This document shows positions 48,313-56,897 of a stretch of DNA of 64,000 nt, piece after piece; within the stretch, counting starts at the first letter, position 1; each line of letters begins with the position of its first letter. Source of the stretch: Thiomonas sp. FB-Cd (GTDB lineage Bacteria; Pseudomonadota; Gammaproteobacteria; Burkholderiales; Burkholderiaceae_C). The notes beneath the pieces were generated by a model. It ran no database searches, was not told the origin of the DNA, and was given only the letters and a program-made list of their open reading frames with translations. Both the position numbers and the translations under genes were made by a program. The DNA lies in contig NZ_JPOE01000005.1 in NCBI RefSeq assembly GCF_000733775.1, positions 930,001-994,000 on the forward strand. The letters run 5' to 3'.

Positions 48313-48344
48313 TGCTGGAACGTGAACAAAATCACGTTTCCTGC
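48313..48344 (-). terminator. Hairpin downstream of arfB
   Basis: GGAACGTG (48317-48324) pairs with CACGTTTCC (48333-48341, one extra T) across an 8-base loop; adjacent GC pairs extend it. It starts 12 bases after the arfB stop. The 357-base gap to the GGDEF gene contains nothing else I can support. Confidence 0.5.
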
Positions 48345-48355
48345 AGAATCAACAT

Positions 48356-48754
48356 TTAATCCCGAACCTTTCCACGCGAAGCCTTGACGCCCGATCGAAG
48401 GGCCTTCGAAACCAAGCGACGCTGCCTTGAGCCAAAGGTTGGCTTGGTGGGCCGGCGAATGCGTGGCTTGTGCGAAGCCTCGGCAACCAGGGCCTGAAGG
48501 CGCTCCAGGGCCGCTGCCTTGTTTTTCTCGTGGCTTCGGGAGGCTTGCGCCTTGATGACGATGACGCCGTCCTTGTTGATGCGCTGGTCGGACAGGGCGA
48601 GGAACCTGTCCTTGACGTCCGGCGGAAGAGACGACGCCCGGATATCGAAGCGCAAGTGCACGGCGCTCGAGACCTTGTGAACGTTCTGCCCGCCCGGCCC
48701 CTGCGCTCGCACCGCGCTGAATTCGACTTCGGCTTCCGATACCACGTGCGGCAT
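48356..48754 (-). CDS. arfB: Alternative ribosome-rescue factor / peptidyl-tRNA hydrolase ArfB
   Basis: A 132-residue release-factor homologue. It has the GGQ motif in AQGPGGQNVHKVSSAVHLRF and the basic C-terminal tail (KPRIRRPTKPTFGSRQRRLV) that enters the empty mRNA channel of stalled ribosomes. The ATG at 48754 follows GAGG and gives the family length. It lacks the codon-recognition domain of RF1/RF2, as expected. The 261 bases upstream hold no gene. Confidence 0.92.
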   Translation of the reverse strand: MPHVVSEAEVEFSAVRAQGPGGQNVHKVSSAVHLRFDIRASSLPPDVKDRFLALSDQRINKDGVIVIKAQASRSHEKNKAAALERLQALVAEASHKPRIRRPTKPTFGSRQRRLVSKALRSGVKASRGKVRD

Positions 48755-49015
48755 GGTGACCTCGCGCTCGCTAACCTGCGACCGATGATGCCATGGTGTC
48801 GCCACCCATGCGAAGTGTCGGCGCATCAGCCACGCCTGCAGCGTCTCCACGTTGCTGACCCAGTTCTGCTTTCGCCGTCTCGGGCGCATGCCCATCCGGT
48901 GCCCAGTTTGCCGCGAAGGGCAGCAATCGGGGTCCCTGCTCCAGCCTGCATCCGGTTTTGCCAAGGGAAGACGCCGCACATGGTGGTGCCGGATCGTCGA
49001 TGCACGCTGCCGCCT

Positions 49016-49950
49016 CTAAGCGCATGGCGTTGTGGCGGGGGAATGCCCCGTGCTCTTGCGCGAACGATCCTGTGAGCCCGTCAGGAGATGCTCCAGCCTC
49101 TCGACGCGGTGGCGGTGGGGGGTGGTGATGGCGTAGAAATTTTCTCGCAACTGTTCGGATTGGCCCACCCGCACGAGGCTTCCCGAGCGCAGTTCATCCT
49201 GCACCACCACCTCAGGCAGCACCGTCAACCATCCGCTGTCTCGTGCGATAAGGCGAAGCATGGCCATGTCGTCCACTTCAGCACGCAGGCGCGGTTTGAC
49301 GCCGGCGGAAATGCACAGGGCATCGAACTGCGCTCGCAGCGTGTGTCGGGGGCCGGGCAAAGCAAGCTCCTCACCATCCAAATCCTCCGGAACGCGCAAG
49401 GTGCGCCCTTTCCACACGCTGGCTGGGCCGACCAGTGAGATCGCCTGGCTGCCCAGGAATCGGCAATGCAAGGGGCGATCTGTTTCCGACGGGACGGTCT
49501 CGTTGGCCAAGACGATGTCGAGCCGATGCTGCACGAGGCGCTCCAGAAGGTCTTCCAGCATGCCGGACTCCAGGGTCAGCATCACCGAGGGGTCAGCCAG
49601 CAAAGGACGAATCCAGTTTTCCTGGTAGTTGCGCGACAGGGTGGCCACGCTGCCCACGCGCAACCGGATCATCCCTTCGCTGCGACCTTGCAGTCGACCC
49701 AGCATCTCCTGGCCTAGACCGAAGATGTTCTCCGCATAAGACAGCACCAACTGCCCCGCGCCGGTGAGCACAAGTCGCCGCCCTCGCGTTCAAACAGGGC
49801 CTCGCCCAGACGGTCTTCGAGTTGCCGGATCTGCGTCGACAGCGCGGATTGCGAGGTATGCAACTCCTGCGCGGCGCGCGTGAGATGGCCAACCTTGGCG
49901 ACGCGCCAGAAGTAGTGCAGATGGTGAAAGTTGAGCTGCCCGATATCCAT
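49016..49950 (-). pseudogene. LysR-family regulator (NhaR-like) broken by a frameshift
   Basis: The N-terminal part (49950 to about 49775) encodes a LysR helix-turn-helix ([20 protein letters not shown], then [20 protein letters not shown]). At about 49775-49785 the frame shifts: after EREGG the coding continues in another frame as [20 protein letters not shown] and runs to 49016 as a complete effector domain. Restoring one base would give a protein of about 310 residues. It is divergent from the dabB-dabA operon, and LysR regulators commonly accompany such operons. Either a real mutation or a sequencing error explains the break; both halves are otherwise well preserved. Confidence 0.8.
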
Positions 49951-49984
49951 TGTTCTCTTTTAACTATCGATTCATTCCAAACAA

Positions 49985-49995
49985 TGTAATTTACA
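49985..49995. promoter_or_regulatory. Small palindrome between the LysR gene and dabB
   Basis: TGTAA-T-TTACA is an 11-base palindrome in the 66-base AT-rich gap between the divergent LysR and dabB genes, 22 bases before the dabB start. The position suits an operator or promoter element. No confident -35/-10 pair was found. Confidence 0.3.
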
Positions 49996-50016
49996 GAATC
50001 TTTCGAGGCAAGCACC

Positions 50017-51642
50017 ATGTCGGCAGTTCATTCAAAGAAGCTCACCATGGATCGATCCGTTCTTTTGCATTTGGCCACGGCCTTGGCGCCTGCCACCTTG
50101 ATGGCGACGGTCACGCTGTCGTCCCGGTTGCGCTGGTTGCACGAAGCGTCGCTCTGGAGACGATTCAACGTCCTGTCGGGAGCGGCACTGCTGTGTGCGC
50201 TGACGTCCCTCGCCCTGCAATGGGTCCAGCCGGCGCCGCCCTGGGGCGCAACGGCGCTGCCGCAACTCCCTTGGCTGGCCCTGAGCCGGCTGAGCGCCTT
50301 GCTCGCCGTGCTGGTCCAACTGCTTGGAACCGTCATCGGCGTCTTTTCGTCCCGTTATCTGCAAGGCGAGCCGGGCCGAGCACGCTATGTCGCCGCGCTC
50401 GGCGGCGTATTGGCCGCGGTGCACCTGCTCTTGCTGGCGAATCACTGGCTGGTATTGACTGCCGCGTGGGCCGCAGTCGGCGTGGCTCTGCAGCATCTGC
50501 TGTGCTTTTATTCCGACCGCGCGTTCGCGTTGCTCGCAGCACATAAAAAGCGCATTGCAGACCGGCTGGCGGACATCTTTCTTCTCGGTGCGGCCACCTT
50601 GGCATGGTGGAACGTGGGCAGCGGATCGTTTACCGATCTTCGGCAACACCTGGCCCATGGCGACGCCTCGATCTGGCTGCAGATGAGTGCCGTGTGCATG
50701 GTTGTGGCCGTGATGCTGCGTACGGCGTTGATGCCTGTGCATGGCTGGCTGATCCAGGTCATGGAGGCGCCGACGCCGGTTTCCGCTTTGCTACACGCCG
50801 GCGTCGTCAATCTCGGCGGCTTTGTGCTCATCCGCTTCGCCCCCCTGATCGGGGCCTCGCCGGCGGCACGCTGGCTACTGGTCGCATTCGGGCTTGGAAC
50901 CGCGTTACTGGCAGGACTGGTCATGCTGACCCGCATCAGCATCAAGGTCCGATTGGCATGGTCCACCGTGGCGCAGATGGGCTTCATGGTGCTCGAGTGC
51001 GGCTTGGGTCTGTACTCACTGGCAGCGCTGCACCTCATTGGCCATTCGCTCTACAAAGCGCACGCCTTCCTGTCCGCATCCTCGGTCGTGCAGCGCACCA
51101 AGCTGCAGATGATGCGCGGCGCGGCTACGCCTTCAGTGTTCAGCCTGGTCGCGGCGCCGGCACTGACCATCCTGATCATCGGGCTGATTCAGTTCCTCGT
51201 CACGGAAGCGGCGTGGCCGTGGTGGTGGAGTGGTGTGCTGGCCTTCGCATGGGCCCCCCTGCTGTGGCTGCCCGACCCGCGTGGCGACAACGCGCAGTCG
51301 GCCTTGTGGCGCGGGCTGGCGGGCTTGTGCATGGTGTCGGGCCTCACCACGGTTCTCCTGCTGACGCATGCGGCCCCGCTTGGCGTCACGGACCGGCCAC
51401 AAGGTCAGGCCGGCCTCGTCGCACTGTTTGCAATGGCCGTGATGTACGTGTGCCTCATCCTCCTGCAGCTGCGCCCCCAGACCCTGGCGGGCTGGCGGCG
51501 CTGGAGTTACGCAGGCTTCTATTTGGACGAGATCTACACACGCCTGGCACTGCGCCTTTGGGCAACACGGTGGGCCCTGCCGCCTGCGCATCCCCATGGC
51601 CACCCGATGAGCGACACCACTGCTGCTCTTGTCTCCCCGTAA
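50017..51642 (+). CDS. dabB: DAB inorganic-carbon pump membrane subunit DabB
   Basis: A 541-residue NuoL/MrpA-like membrane protein with 13 or so helices. Family marks include LLLANHWLVLTAAWAAVGVA, the LMPVHGWLIQVMEAPTPVSALLHAG block with its conserved Lys/His-type helix breaks, and a C-terminal YAGFYLDEIYTRLALRLW. DabB pairs with DabA and uses the proton gradient to drive CO2 hydration to bicarbonate inside the cell. Start at 50017; an ATG ten codons later is an alternative. The following dabA start is within 20 bases of its stop. Confidence 0.87.
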   Translation: MSAVHSKKLTMDRSVLLHLATALAPATLMATVTLSSRLRWLHEASLWRRFNVLSGAALLCALTSLALQWVQPAPPWGATALPQLPWLALSRLSALLAVLVQLLGTVIGVFSSRYLQGEPGRARYVAALGGVLAAVHLLLLANHWLVLTAAWAAVGVALQHLLCFYSDRAFALLAAHKKRIADRLADIFLLGAATLAWWNVGSGSFTDLRQHLAHGDASIWLQMSAVCMVVAVMLRTALMPVHGWLIQVMEAPTPVSALLHAGVVNLGGFVLIRFAPLIGASPAARWLLVAFGLGTALLAGLVMLTRISIKVRLAWSTVAQMGFMVLECGLGLYSLAALHLIGHSLYKAHAFLSASSVVQRTKLQMMRGAATPSVFSLVAAPALTILIIGLIQFLVTEAAWPWWWSGVLAFAWAPLLWLPDPRGDNAQSALWRGLAGLCMVSGLTTVLLLTHAAPLGVTDRPQGQAGLVALFAMAVMYVCLILLQLRPQTLAGWRRWSYAGFYLDEIYTRLALRLWATRWALPPAHPHGHPMSDTTAALVSP

Positions 51643-51661
51643 ACACGCCCCAAACGATCTC

Positions 51662-54244
51662 ATGAACACGATGTCCTTCACCTCGCCAAGCCAAGGCTCT
51701 GGCGCCGCGGACCTGCAGCACAACAGCGGCGGATCGTGTCCGTCATCTCCCATGACCGATGAAACCTTGTCAAGGCGAATCGGCGCCGCCTGTGAGCAAG
51801 CCTGCCAGGCGATCGCCCCTGTGTGGCCACTGGATCGGGCGATCGCCGTCAATCCACACTGGGCACGAACGAGCAGGCCCGTGCGCCAGGTCGCGGCCCG
51901 CATGGCGGTTCTGGCCGGCATTCAGGTGTTTCCTCCGCGCAGCTACCAGCGGCAAGCGTGGCAAGCCGGGCGCATCACGCGAGCCGATCTCGCCGATGCG
52001 CTGGCCATGCTGTCGCATGACCATCCCGATGGGCTGAGCGCCGCGCAGTGCATCGCCGCCCTGGACTGCGCACCCCGCTTGCCGCAAATGCCCCTCATGA
52101 TCGATGTGTTGGATGACGATCCAGGGCGTCAGTCCCGTCTGTCATGGCGGCAGGCCATTACCCATCAGGTCAGCCAGACCTGCGCCGCCTATTTCGATCG
52201 GCACCAGGCCGACTGGCAGCCTGAGCGTCCTCAGGGCTTATATGCCTTTTGGAGGCACACGCTCATGCACGACCATGGCATCGGCCTGTTAATGGGCTTG
52301 CCCGATCTGCACCGGTGGCTCGACGCACTGCCCGCCACGAGCCAGGATGCCGAGCGATGGGTCATGCGGCGCCTTGAGTTGCCGCACGAGGTCTGGGCGG
52401 ACTATCTGGAGGCGGTCCTGCTCACCGTCAATGGCTGGGCATCGTGGTGCGCCTACCTGGGCTTGCAGGCCAGCCTGGAAGGGAAGACTGATTCCCATTT
52501 GCGAGACTTGCTGGCCATTCGACTTGCCTGGGGCGCACTCTTGCTGGAGAGCAAGAACGATGCTGTCACGCGGCAAGCCTTTGCGGCCCTGCAGGCCGCG
52601 TGGAGTCAAGCACCAGCGCATCTTCGGCAGGTGGAAGAGGCGCTGGTGATCGACGAGGTCTGGCAACTGGCACTCGAAGCGGGCTACCAGCGCCAACTGG
52701 CGCGCAGGCTCGGCGCGCATACCCATGCCCTGAAGGAAGTCCCGAACGAACCGCACGCGATCGAGGTGCAAGCGGTCTTTTGCATTGATGTGCGCAGCGA
52801 GCCCCTTCGGCGCGCCCTCGAGGCGACCTGGCCTGCCGTGCAGACCATTGGATTTGCCGGCTTCTTCGGGCTTCCCGTAGCGTATACACCGCTGGCTACG
52901 CACGCGCGTTGGCCACAGTTACCAGGACTGTTGGCTCCTGCACTGGAAGTGACCGACCGCATCATGCCCGCAATCTCGTTGAACAGCGCTGATGGCCAGC
53001 ACCTCAGTCGCGCTGCGGGCAAGGCGCGACACCGGCGCTTCGCCTGGTCGCAGCAGTGGCTCGCCGGCAGCCGCTGGCCCAGTGCGGCGTTCTCCTTTGT
53101 GGAAGCGACCGGCGTGGGTTACGTCGGCAAGCTCTTGCAAGGGTTGAGTCCGTCGACCCGCTCACCGGCGCGCGACACCTTGGCAGGATTGCCCTCGCGA
53201 TACCGGCCCGTCTGCCGGCCAACCCTCATGGATCTCGACCTCCACGCCAAGGTGGCGCTGGCCTCGCGCGTGCTTCACGCCGCGGGCCTTGATCAAGGGC
53301 TTGCGCCTCTGGTTTTGCTGGTCGGGCATGGCAGTCAGAGCGTGAACAACGCGCACGCCGCCGCGCTCGATTGCGGAGCCTGCTGCGGCCAGACGGGCGA
53401 AGTCAACGCGCGTGTGCTGGCCCAGCTACTCAACGAGTCGCAAGTGCGAGTCGGCTTGCAAAGCTGCGGCATCTCGATTCCCGAGCAAACGGCATTTGTT
53501 GCCGTTCTGCACAACACGACCACCGATGAAATGCATGGCTTCGATCTCGATCTCTTGCCGCCTGCCGCCCGAGGCCGCTGGGATCGGATGCAGACGGTGC
53601 TCGCCCACGCCTGCGATCAGGTCCGCCGCGAACGCGCCGCGCGCCTCGGCCTGAATCCGCGCGCCGACCACGGCAAACTTCTTACACAGCTGCGCCGCCG
53701 GGCCAACGATGGTGCCCAGACCCGGCCTGAATGGGGGCTGGCAGGCAACGCCGCGTTCATCATGGCGCCACGCCGTCGTACCCTCGGCGCCGATCTCGGC
53801 GGGCGCTGCTTCTTGCACGATTACGACGCCGGGAACGATCCGGATGGAAGCGTGCTGGAGTTGTTGATGACGGCGCCCATGCTGGTGACCCATTGGATCA
53901 ACTGGCAATACCACGCGTCAACCTGCGATCCGCTGAGACTGGGGGGCGGAAACAAGGTACTCCACAACGTGGTGGGTGGCCACATCGGCGTGTTCGAAGG
54001 CAATGGCGGCGATCTGCGCATTGGCCTGTCCCATCAGGCTTTGCATGACGGCGAGCGCTGGATTCACGAGCCCCTGCGCTTGAGCGTCTTCATCGAAGCG
54101 CCAGAGCGTCGAATCGAGGACATCCTCGCACGCCACGCATCGGTTCGACAGCTGGTCGACAACCGTTGGCTTCATCTGTATCGCATTGCGAGCGACGGAA
54201 GCATGACCCGGCGGGCCGCACCACAAATTTGGGCGGCGGCGTGA
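51662..54244 (+). CDS. dabA: DAB inorganic-carbon pump subunit DabA (DUF2309)
   Basis: About 860 residues, the zinc-binding subunit related to beta-carbonic anhydrases. Counting from the TTG at 51629 that opens the frame, the expected metal ligands are C385 and D387 (VFCIDVRSEP), H567 (LLVGHGSQS) and C582 (DCGACCG). The 15-residue distance between His and the last Cys equals that of characterised DabA2, so the site appears complete. The ATG at 51662 is chosen; ATGs at 51671 and 51752 are possible. With DabB it raises cellular bicarbonate, which suggests CO2 fixation elsewhere in the genome. Confidence 0.9.
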   Translation: MNTMSFTSPSQGSGAADLQHNSGGSCPSSPMTDETLSRRIGAACEQACQAIAPVWPLDRAIAVNPHWARTSRPVRQVAARMAVLAGIQVFPPRSYQRQAWQAGRITRADLADALAMLSHDHPDGLSAAQCIAALDCAPRLPQMPLMIDVLDDDPGRQSRLSWRQAITHQVSQTCAAYFDRHQADWQPERPQGLYAFWRHTLMHDHGIGLLMGLPDLHRWLDALPATSQDAERWVMRRLELPHEVWADYLEAVLLTVNGWASWCAYLGLQASLEGKTDSHLRDLLAIRLAWGALLLESKNDAVTRQAFAALQAAWSQAPAHLRQVEEALVIDEVWQLALEAGYQRQLARRLGAHTHALKEVPNEPHAIEVQAVFCIDVRSEPLRRALEATWPAVQTIGFAGFFGLPVAYTPLATHARWPQLPGLLAPALEVTDRIMPAISLNSADGQHLSRAAGKARHRRFAWSQQWLAGSRWPSAAFSFVEATGVGYVGKLLQGLSPSTRSPARDTLAGLPSRYRPVCRPTLMDLDLHAKVALASRVLHAAGLDQGLAPLVLLVGHGSQSVNNAHAAALDCGACCGQTGEVNARVLAQLLNESQVRVGLQSCGISIPEQTAFVAVLHNTTTDEMHGFDLDLLPPAARGRWDRMQTVLAHACDQVRRERAARLGLNPRADHGKLLTQLRRRANDGAQTRPEWGLAGNAAFIMAPRRRTLGADLGGRCFLHDYDAGNDPDGSVLELLMTAPMLVTHWINWQYHASTCDPLRLGGGNKVLHNVVGGHIGVFEGNGGDLRIGLSHQALHDGERWIHEPLRLSVFIEAPERRIEDILARHASVRQLVDNRWLHLYRIASDGSMTRRAAPQIWAAA

Positions 54245-54365
54245 CCGGGGCACACTGCGATGTCCTCAATTTTGCGATGAACCATGCGGGCGCAGAGCCC
54301 ATCTCGATCACATTCTCAGGGGCCGTTTCCCGCGGCACGGCCTCGCACATCTCCAGGAGCACAAC

Positions 54366-55049
54366 ATGCCCACGCGCATTTTGCTTGTTCGTCACGGCTC
54401 GACAAGGTTGACCCTTGAAGACCGCTTTGCCGGATCGAATGATGAGCCACTATCAAACGAAGGGCGCGACCAGGCGTCGCGCCTGGGTGTTCGCCTCTCC
54501 AGTGTGCCAATTGTGGCGGTCTATGCGAGTCCGATGGCACGCACCATGGACACGGCGCGCATCATCGCGAGCCCGCATGGGCTCAAGGTGCAACCCGAGG
54601 CGGCATTTCGCGAGATCGACTTCGGCCAATGGGAAGGCTTGACACGGGATGAGGTCCGCGAGCGCTATGCGCAGGACTTCGGCCTGTGGGAAGAGGATCC
54701 CCTGTTGGTCGCGCCGGCGCAAGGTGAGTCTGGCCTGTCGGTAATCCATCGCGCGTTGCCGCTGATGCGCGAGATCATTGACCGGCATCGCCACCAGACG
54801 GTACTGGTGGTGTCCCACAAAGGAACAAACCGCCTGCTGGTCAGCAGTTTGTTAGGGCTCGATGCGCGAGGCTATCGCGAGCGTCTGGATCAGAGTCCGG
54901 CTTCTTTAACCATTTTGGATTTCATGAACGAGGTCCGCCCCCGGTTGAAACTGTTCAACGATGTCTCTCACTACGAAAGTTTTCCAGAGCGCGAAATCAA
55001 TGACCGGATCTCAAAATGGTGGCGCCCGACGCAAGCCGCAACGAGATAG
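54366..55049 (+). CDS. Histidine phosphatase-family protein
   Basis: A 227-residue phosphatase of the phosphoglycerate-mutase fold. The catalytic RHG is in LLVRHGSTRLTLEDRF; other active-site residues are in YASPMARTMDTA, the glutamate in FREIDFGQWEGLT and the second histidine in VVSHKGTNRL. A GGAG ribosome-binding site precedes the ATG. It follows dabA by 121 bases on the same strand, with a GGCCGT/ACGGCC hairpin in the gap (54321-54342). The substrate is unknown; cotranscription with dab would link it to carbon uptake. Confidence 0.85.
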   Translation: MPTRILLVRHGSTRLTLEDRFAGSNDEPLSNEGRDQASRLGVRLSSVPIVAVYASPMARTMDTARIIASPHGLKVQPEAAFREIDFGQWEGLTRDEVRERYAQDFGLWEEDPLLVAPAQGESGLSVIHRALPLMREIIDRHRHQTVLVVSHKGTNRLLVSSLLGLDARGYRERLDQSPASLTILDFMNEVRPRLKLFNDVSHYESFPEREINDRISKWWRPTQAATR

Positions 55050-55260
55050 AGCGGCGAGCCAATGACACCGAGAAGAGGTTTGGTGAGTTGCCACCGGCTT
55101 GCGCGTCGCGCTGTTCGATGGGGTGTGATGCCATTGCAAAGTCCCGCCGCATATCCGCGCGACGATGAAGCCGCGGCGATGTGGGACGACGCCCGTGGAT
55201 CGACTGCTGGGGGGCAATGGCAACGGCCGATCGAGTACCAGGAGGCAGGACACCTGCTGA

Positions 55261-55791
55261 TCACACCTGGAGATCACGCACCTTGAGTCCTTTAAGCATC
55301 AAGCGCAGTTCCTCCGCCGTGTGCCAACGCGCTCCGCGGTATGCACCGCTGCCGCCATCGCGCCCCTTTTGCAGCTATACCAGGCTGCGACGGTTCAGCC
55401 AGCCAATGGCAAAATTGCGTCGTGTCACGCGCACTGCCTCTGCAACGGCCTTACGCTCGTCGGCAATGAAACAGAGCGCCGCGATGGACATGACGTGCTC
55501 GAAGGTCCCATCTGCAAAAGGCAGGGCTCGCGCGTCGCCTTCCACCTAGGTCATCGAGAGATCATCGTGGTCCCGCGCATAGCCAACCCACTGCGGGTCC
55601 GGGTCGAGACCGCAAACGCACAGCCCCTGCGCAGCGAAGCGCCAGGTGAACCAACCCGTTCCGCAGCCCACATCCAAAAGATTGGCGCCGGATTTGGCGA
55701 CGAGCAAGGTGCTGGCAGCCGCGAACTCGGTCTCGCCGATCCACCGACCGCGTGGCAAGCCGTACCAGGCGCCATACGCGGCCGCATCCAT
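55261..55791 (-). pseudogene. SAM-dependent methyltransferase with two in-frame TAG codons
   Basis: One reading frame from 55791 to 55261 encodes a class I methyltransferase: the SAM-binding NLLDVGCGTGWFTWRFA near residue 38 and, further on, VEGDARALPFADGTFEHVMS and AEAVRVTRRNFAIGWLNR. It is interrupted by TAG at 55546-55548 (after DDLSMT) and TAG at 55375-55377 (after NRRSLV), with no frameshift. Both fit a CAG to TAG change. The stretch after each stop remains protein-like. It is 12 bases upstream of the TlpA-like gene and is most simply a recent pseudogene. Confidence 0.8.
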
Positions 55792-55803
55792 GACGGCAGC
55801 CAG

Positions 55804-56388
55804 TCAACGCATCAACCGTTCTACAAGGCTGCGCATGGCGGCGGAGTCATAGTCGCGCCCACCGATGGCCTTGGCAACGATGCGGCCCTGCTCGTCGATC
55901 AGAAAGGTGGACGGAATGCCCATGACGTCAAAGGCGTGGGCGACCTGACTCTTCCGGTCCAACAGCACCGGGAAAGTGGGCGAGGGGGCGAGTTGGCCCA
56001 TGAAGGCGAACACGTTGTTGATGCTCTCACCTTGGTCCAGGGCCAGAACCACGAAGGGCTTCCCCTTCATCGACGAATAGAGCCTTTCAATCGAGGGCAT
56101 TTCCGCACGACAGGGTGGACACCAGGTTGCCCAGAAGTTGACCAGGACCACCTTGCCACGGTAATCGGCAAGCCGGTGGGGTTTGCCGTCGATGTCGCGC
56201 AGCGTAAAGTCCGGTGCCGGGCGGGCCGGCGCGATGGCGGTCATGGCCGGTGCGGCGGCCCATGCGGGGGCGATCGTGCAAGCCGCCGCAATCAGCAGGC
56301 CCCCAATCGTGGTGCGCAAGCCCTCAAGGGCTCGACCTGCGCGCCGCGCACTGGACGGCGTGCACGGTGGCGTGGTGCATGGTTGCAT
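55804..56388 (-). CDS. TlpA-like periplasmic thioredoxin/peroxiredoxin-fold protein
   Basis: A 194-residue exported protein, anchored or secreted (hydrophobic core IGGLLIAAACTIAPAWAA). The redox motif is WCPPC in VNFWATWCPPCRAEMPSIERL, and the cis-proline is in GIPSTFLIDEQG. It likely reduces or relays disulfide or sulfane sulfur in the periplasm. The ATG at 56388 follows GGAGAG. It overlaps the preceding gene by 65 bases. It is last in the sulfane-sulfur operon. Confidence 0.87.
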   Translation of the reverse strand: MQPCTTPPCTPSSARRAGRALEGLRTTIGGLLIAAACTIAPAWAAAPAMTAIAPARPAPDFTLRDIDGKPHRLADYRGKVVLVNFWATWCPPCRAEMPSIERLYSSMKGKPFVVLALDQGESINNVFAFMGQLAPSPTFPVLLDRKSQVAHAFDVMGIPSTFLIDEQGRIVAKAIGGRDYDSAAMRSLVERLMR

Positions 56389-56893
56389 GTTCTCTCCAGG
56401 AATAAAGAAGCCGGAAATGCGTTCCCGGTGGCAAGTCAACGGTGGTGAAACCTTGCCCCCAGTCGCCAGACTGCAACGTCTGCTGCGGCGGCAGGATGGA
56501 CCAGTCGGCATTCACCCCGAACGGTCTCCACCGGGCCAGCCACTGCGTCTTGGTGATCAATCGGTGGCGCACACCGTCGGCGGTTAACGCGCGCCACTGG
56601 GCCACGTCATAACTGACGGGGCCGCGCGTCGCATTTCGGATCGTCGTGCCGAACACGCATACGCTGGCCACGGCATTCACCGCCCCGGCCGGGTAGCCCA
56701 TGTTCTCAAAAAACGCTCGCACGTGATCGCCATCCAGGGACGTCAGCTGCACGCTGAATGCCTGGCCGCTGCTCGACCACACCGGCTGCGCAGCTATGGA
56801 AGCTCCGCCGGTCGGGCTGCTCGCCGCTTGGGCGCAGCCGGCCGCAGCAAAGCCTGCGAGCACCAGATGCATGATGATTTGGCGTGCATGCAT
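56324..56893 (-). CDS. Secreted protein of unknown function in the sulfur operon
   Basis: A 189-residue protein with a signal peptide (IIMHLVLAGFAAAGCAQA; a lipobox-like AAGC could make it a lipoprotein). The mature part is strand-rich and tryptophan-rich, with GTTIRNATRGPVSYDVAQW and WGQGFTTVDLPPGTHFRLLY. I do not recognise the family. The last 22 codons overlap the TlpA-like gene in another frame. It lies between that gene and a YeeE/YedE transporter, so a role in periplasmic sulfur handling is likely but unproven. Confidence 0.7.
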   Translation of the reverse strand: MHARQIIMHLVLAGFAAAGCAQAASSPTGGASIAAQPVWSSSGQAFSVQLTSLDGDHVRAFFENMGYPAGAVNAVASVCVFGTTIRNATRGPVSYDVAQWRALTADGVRHRLITKTQWLARWRPFGVNADWSILPPQQTLQSGDWGQGFTTVDLPPGTHFRLLYSWREHATMHHATVHAVQCAARRSSP

Positions 56894-56897
56894 GGCG

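Noticed and set aside
49051..49950. LysR gene as two separate functional genes
   Set aside because: The second half starts within the conserved linker and lacks a DNA-binding part, so a frameshift in one gene is the better reading.
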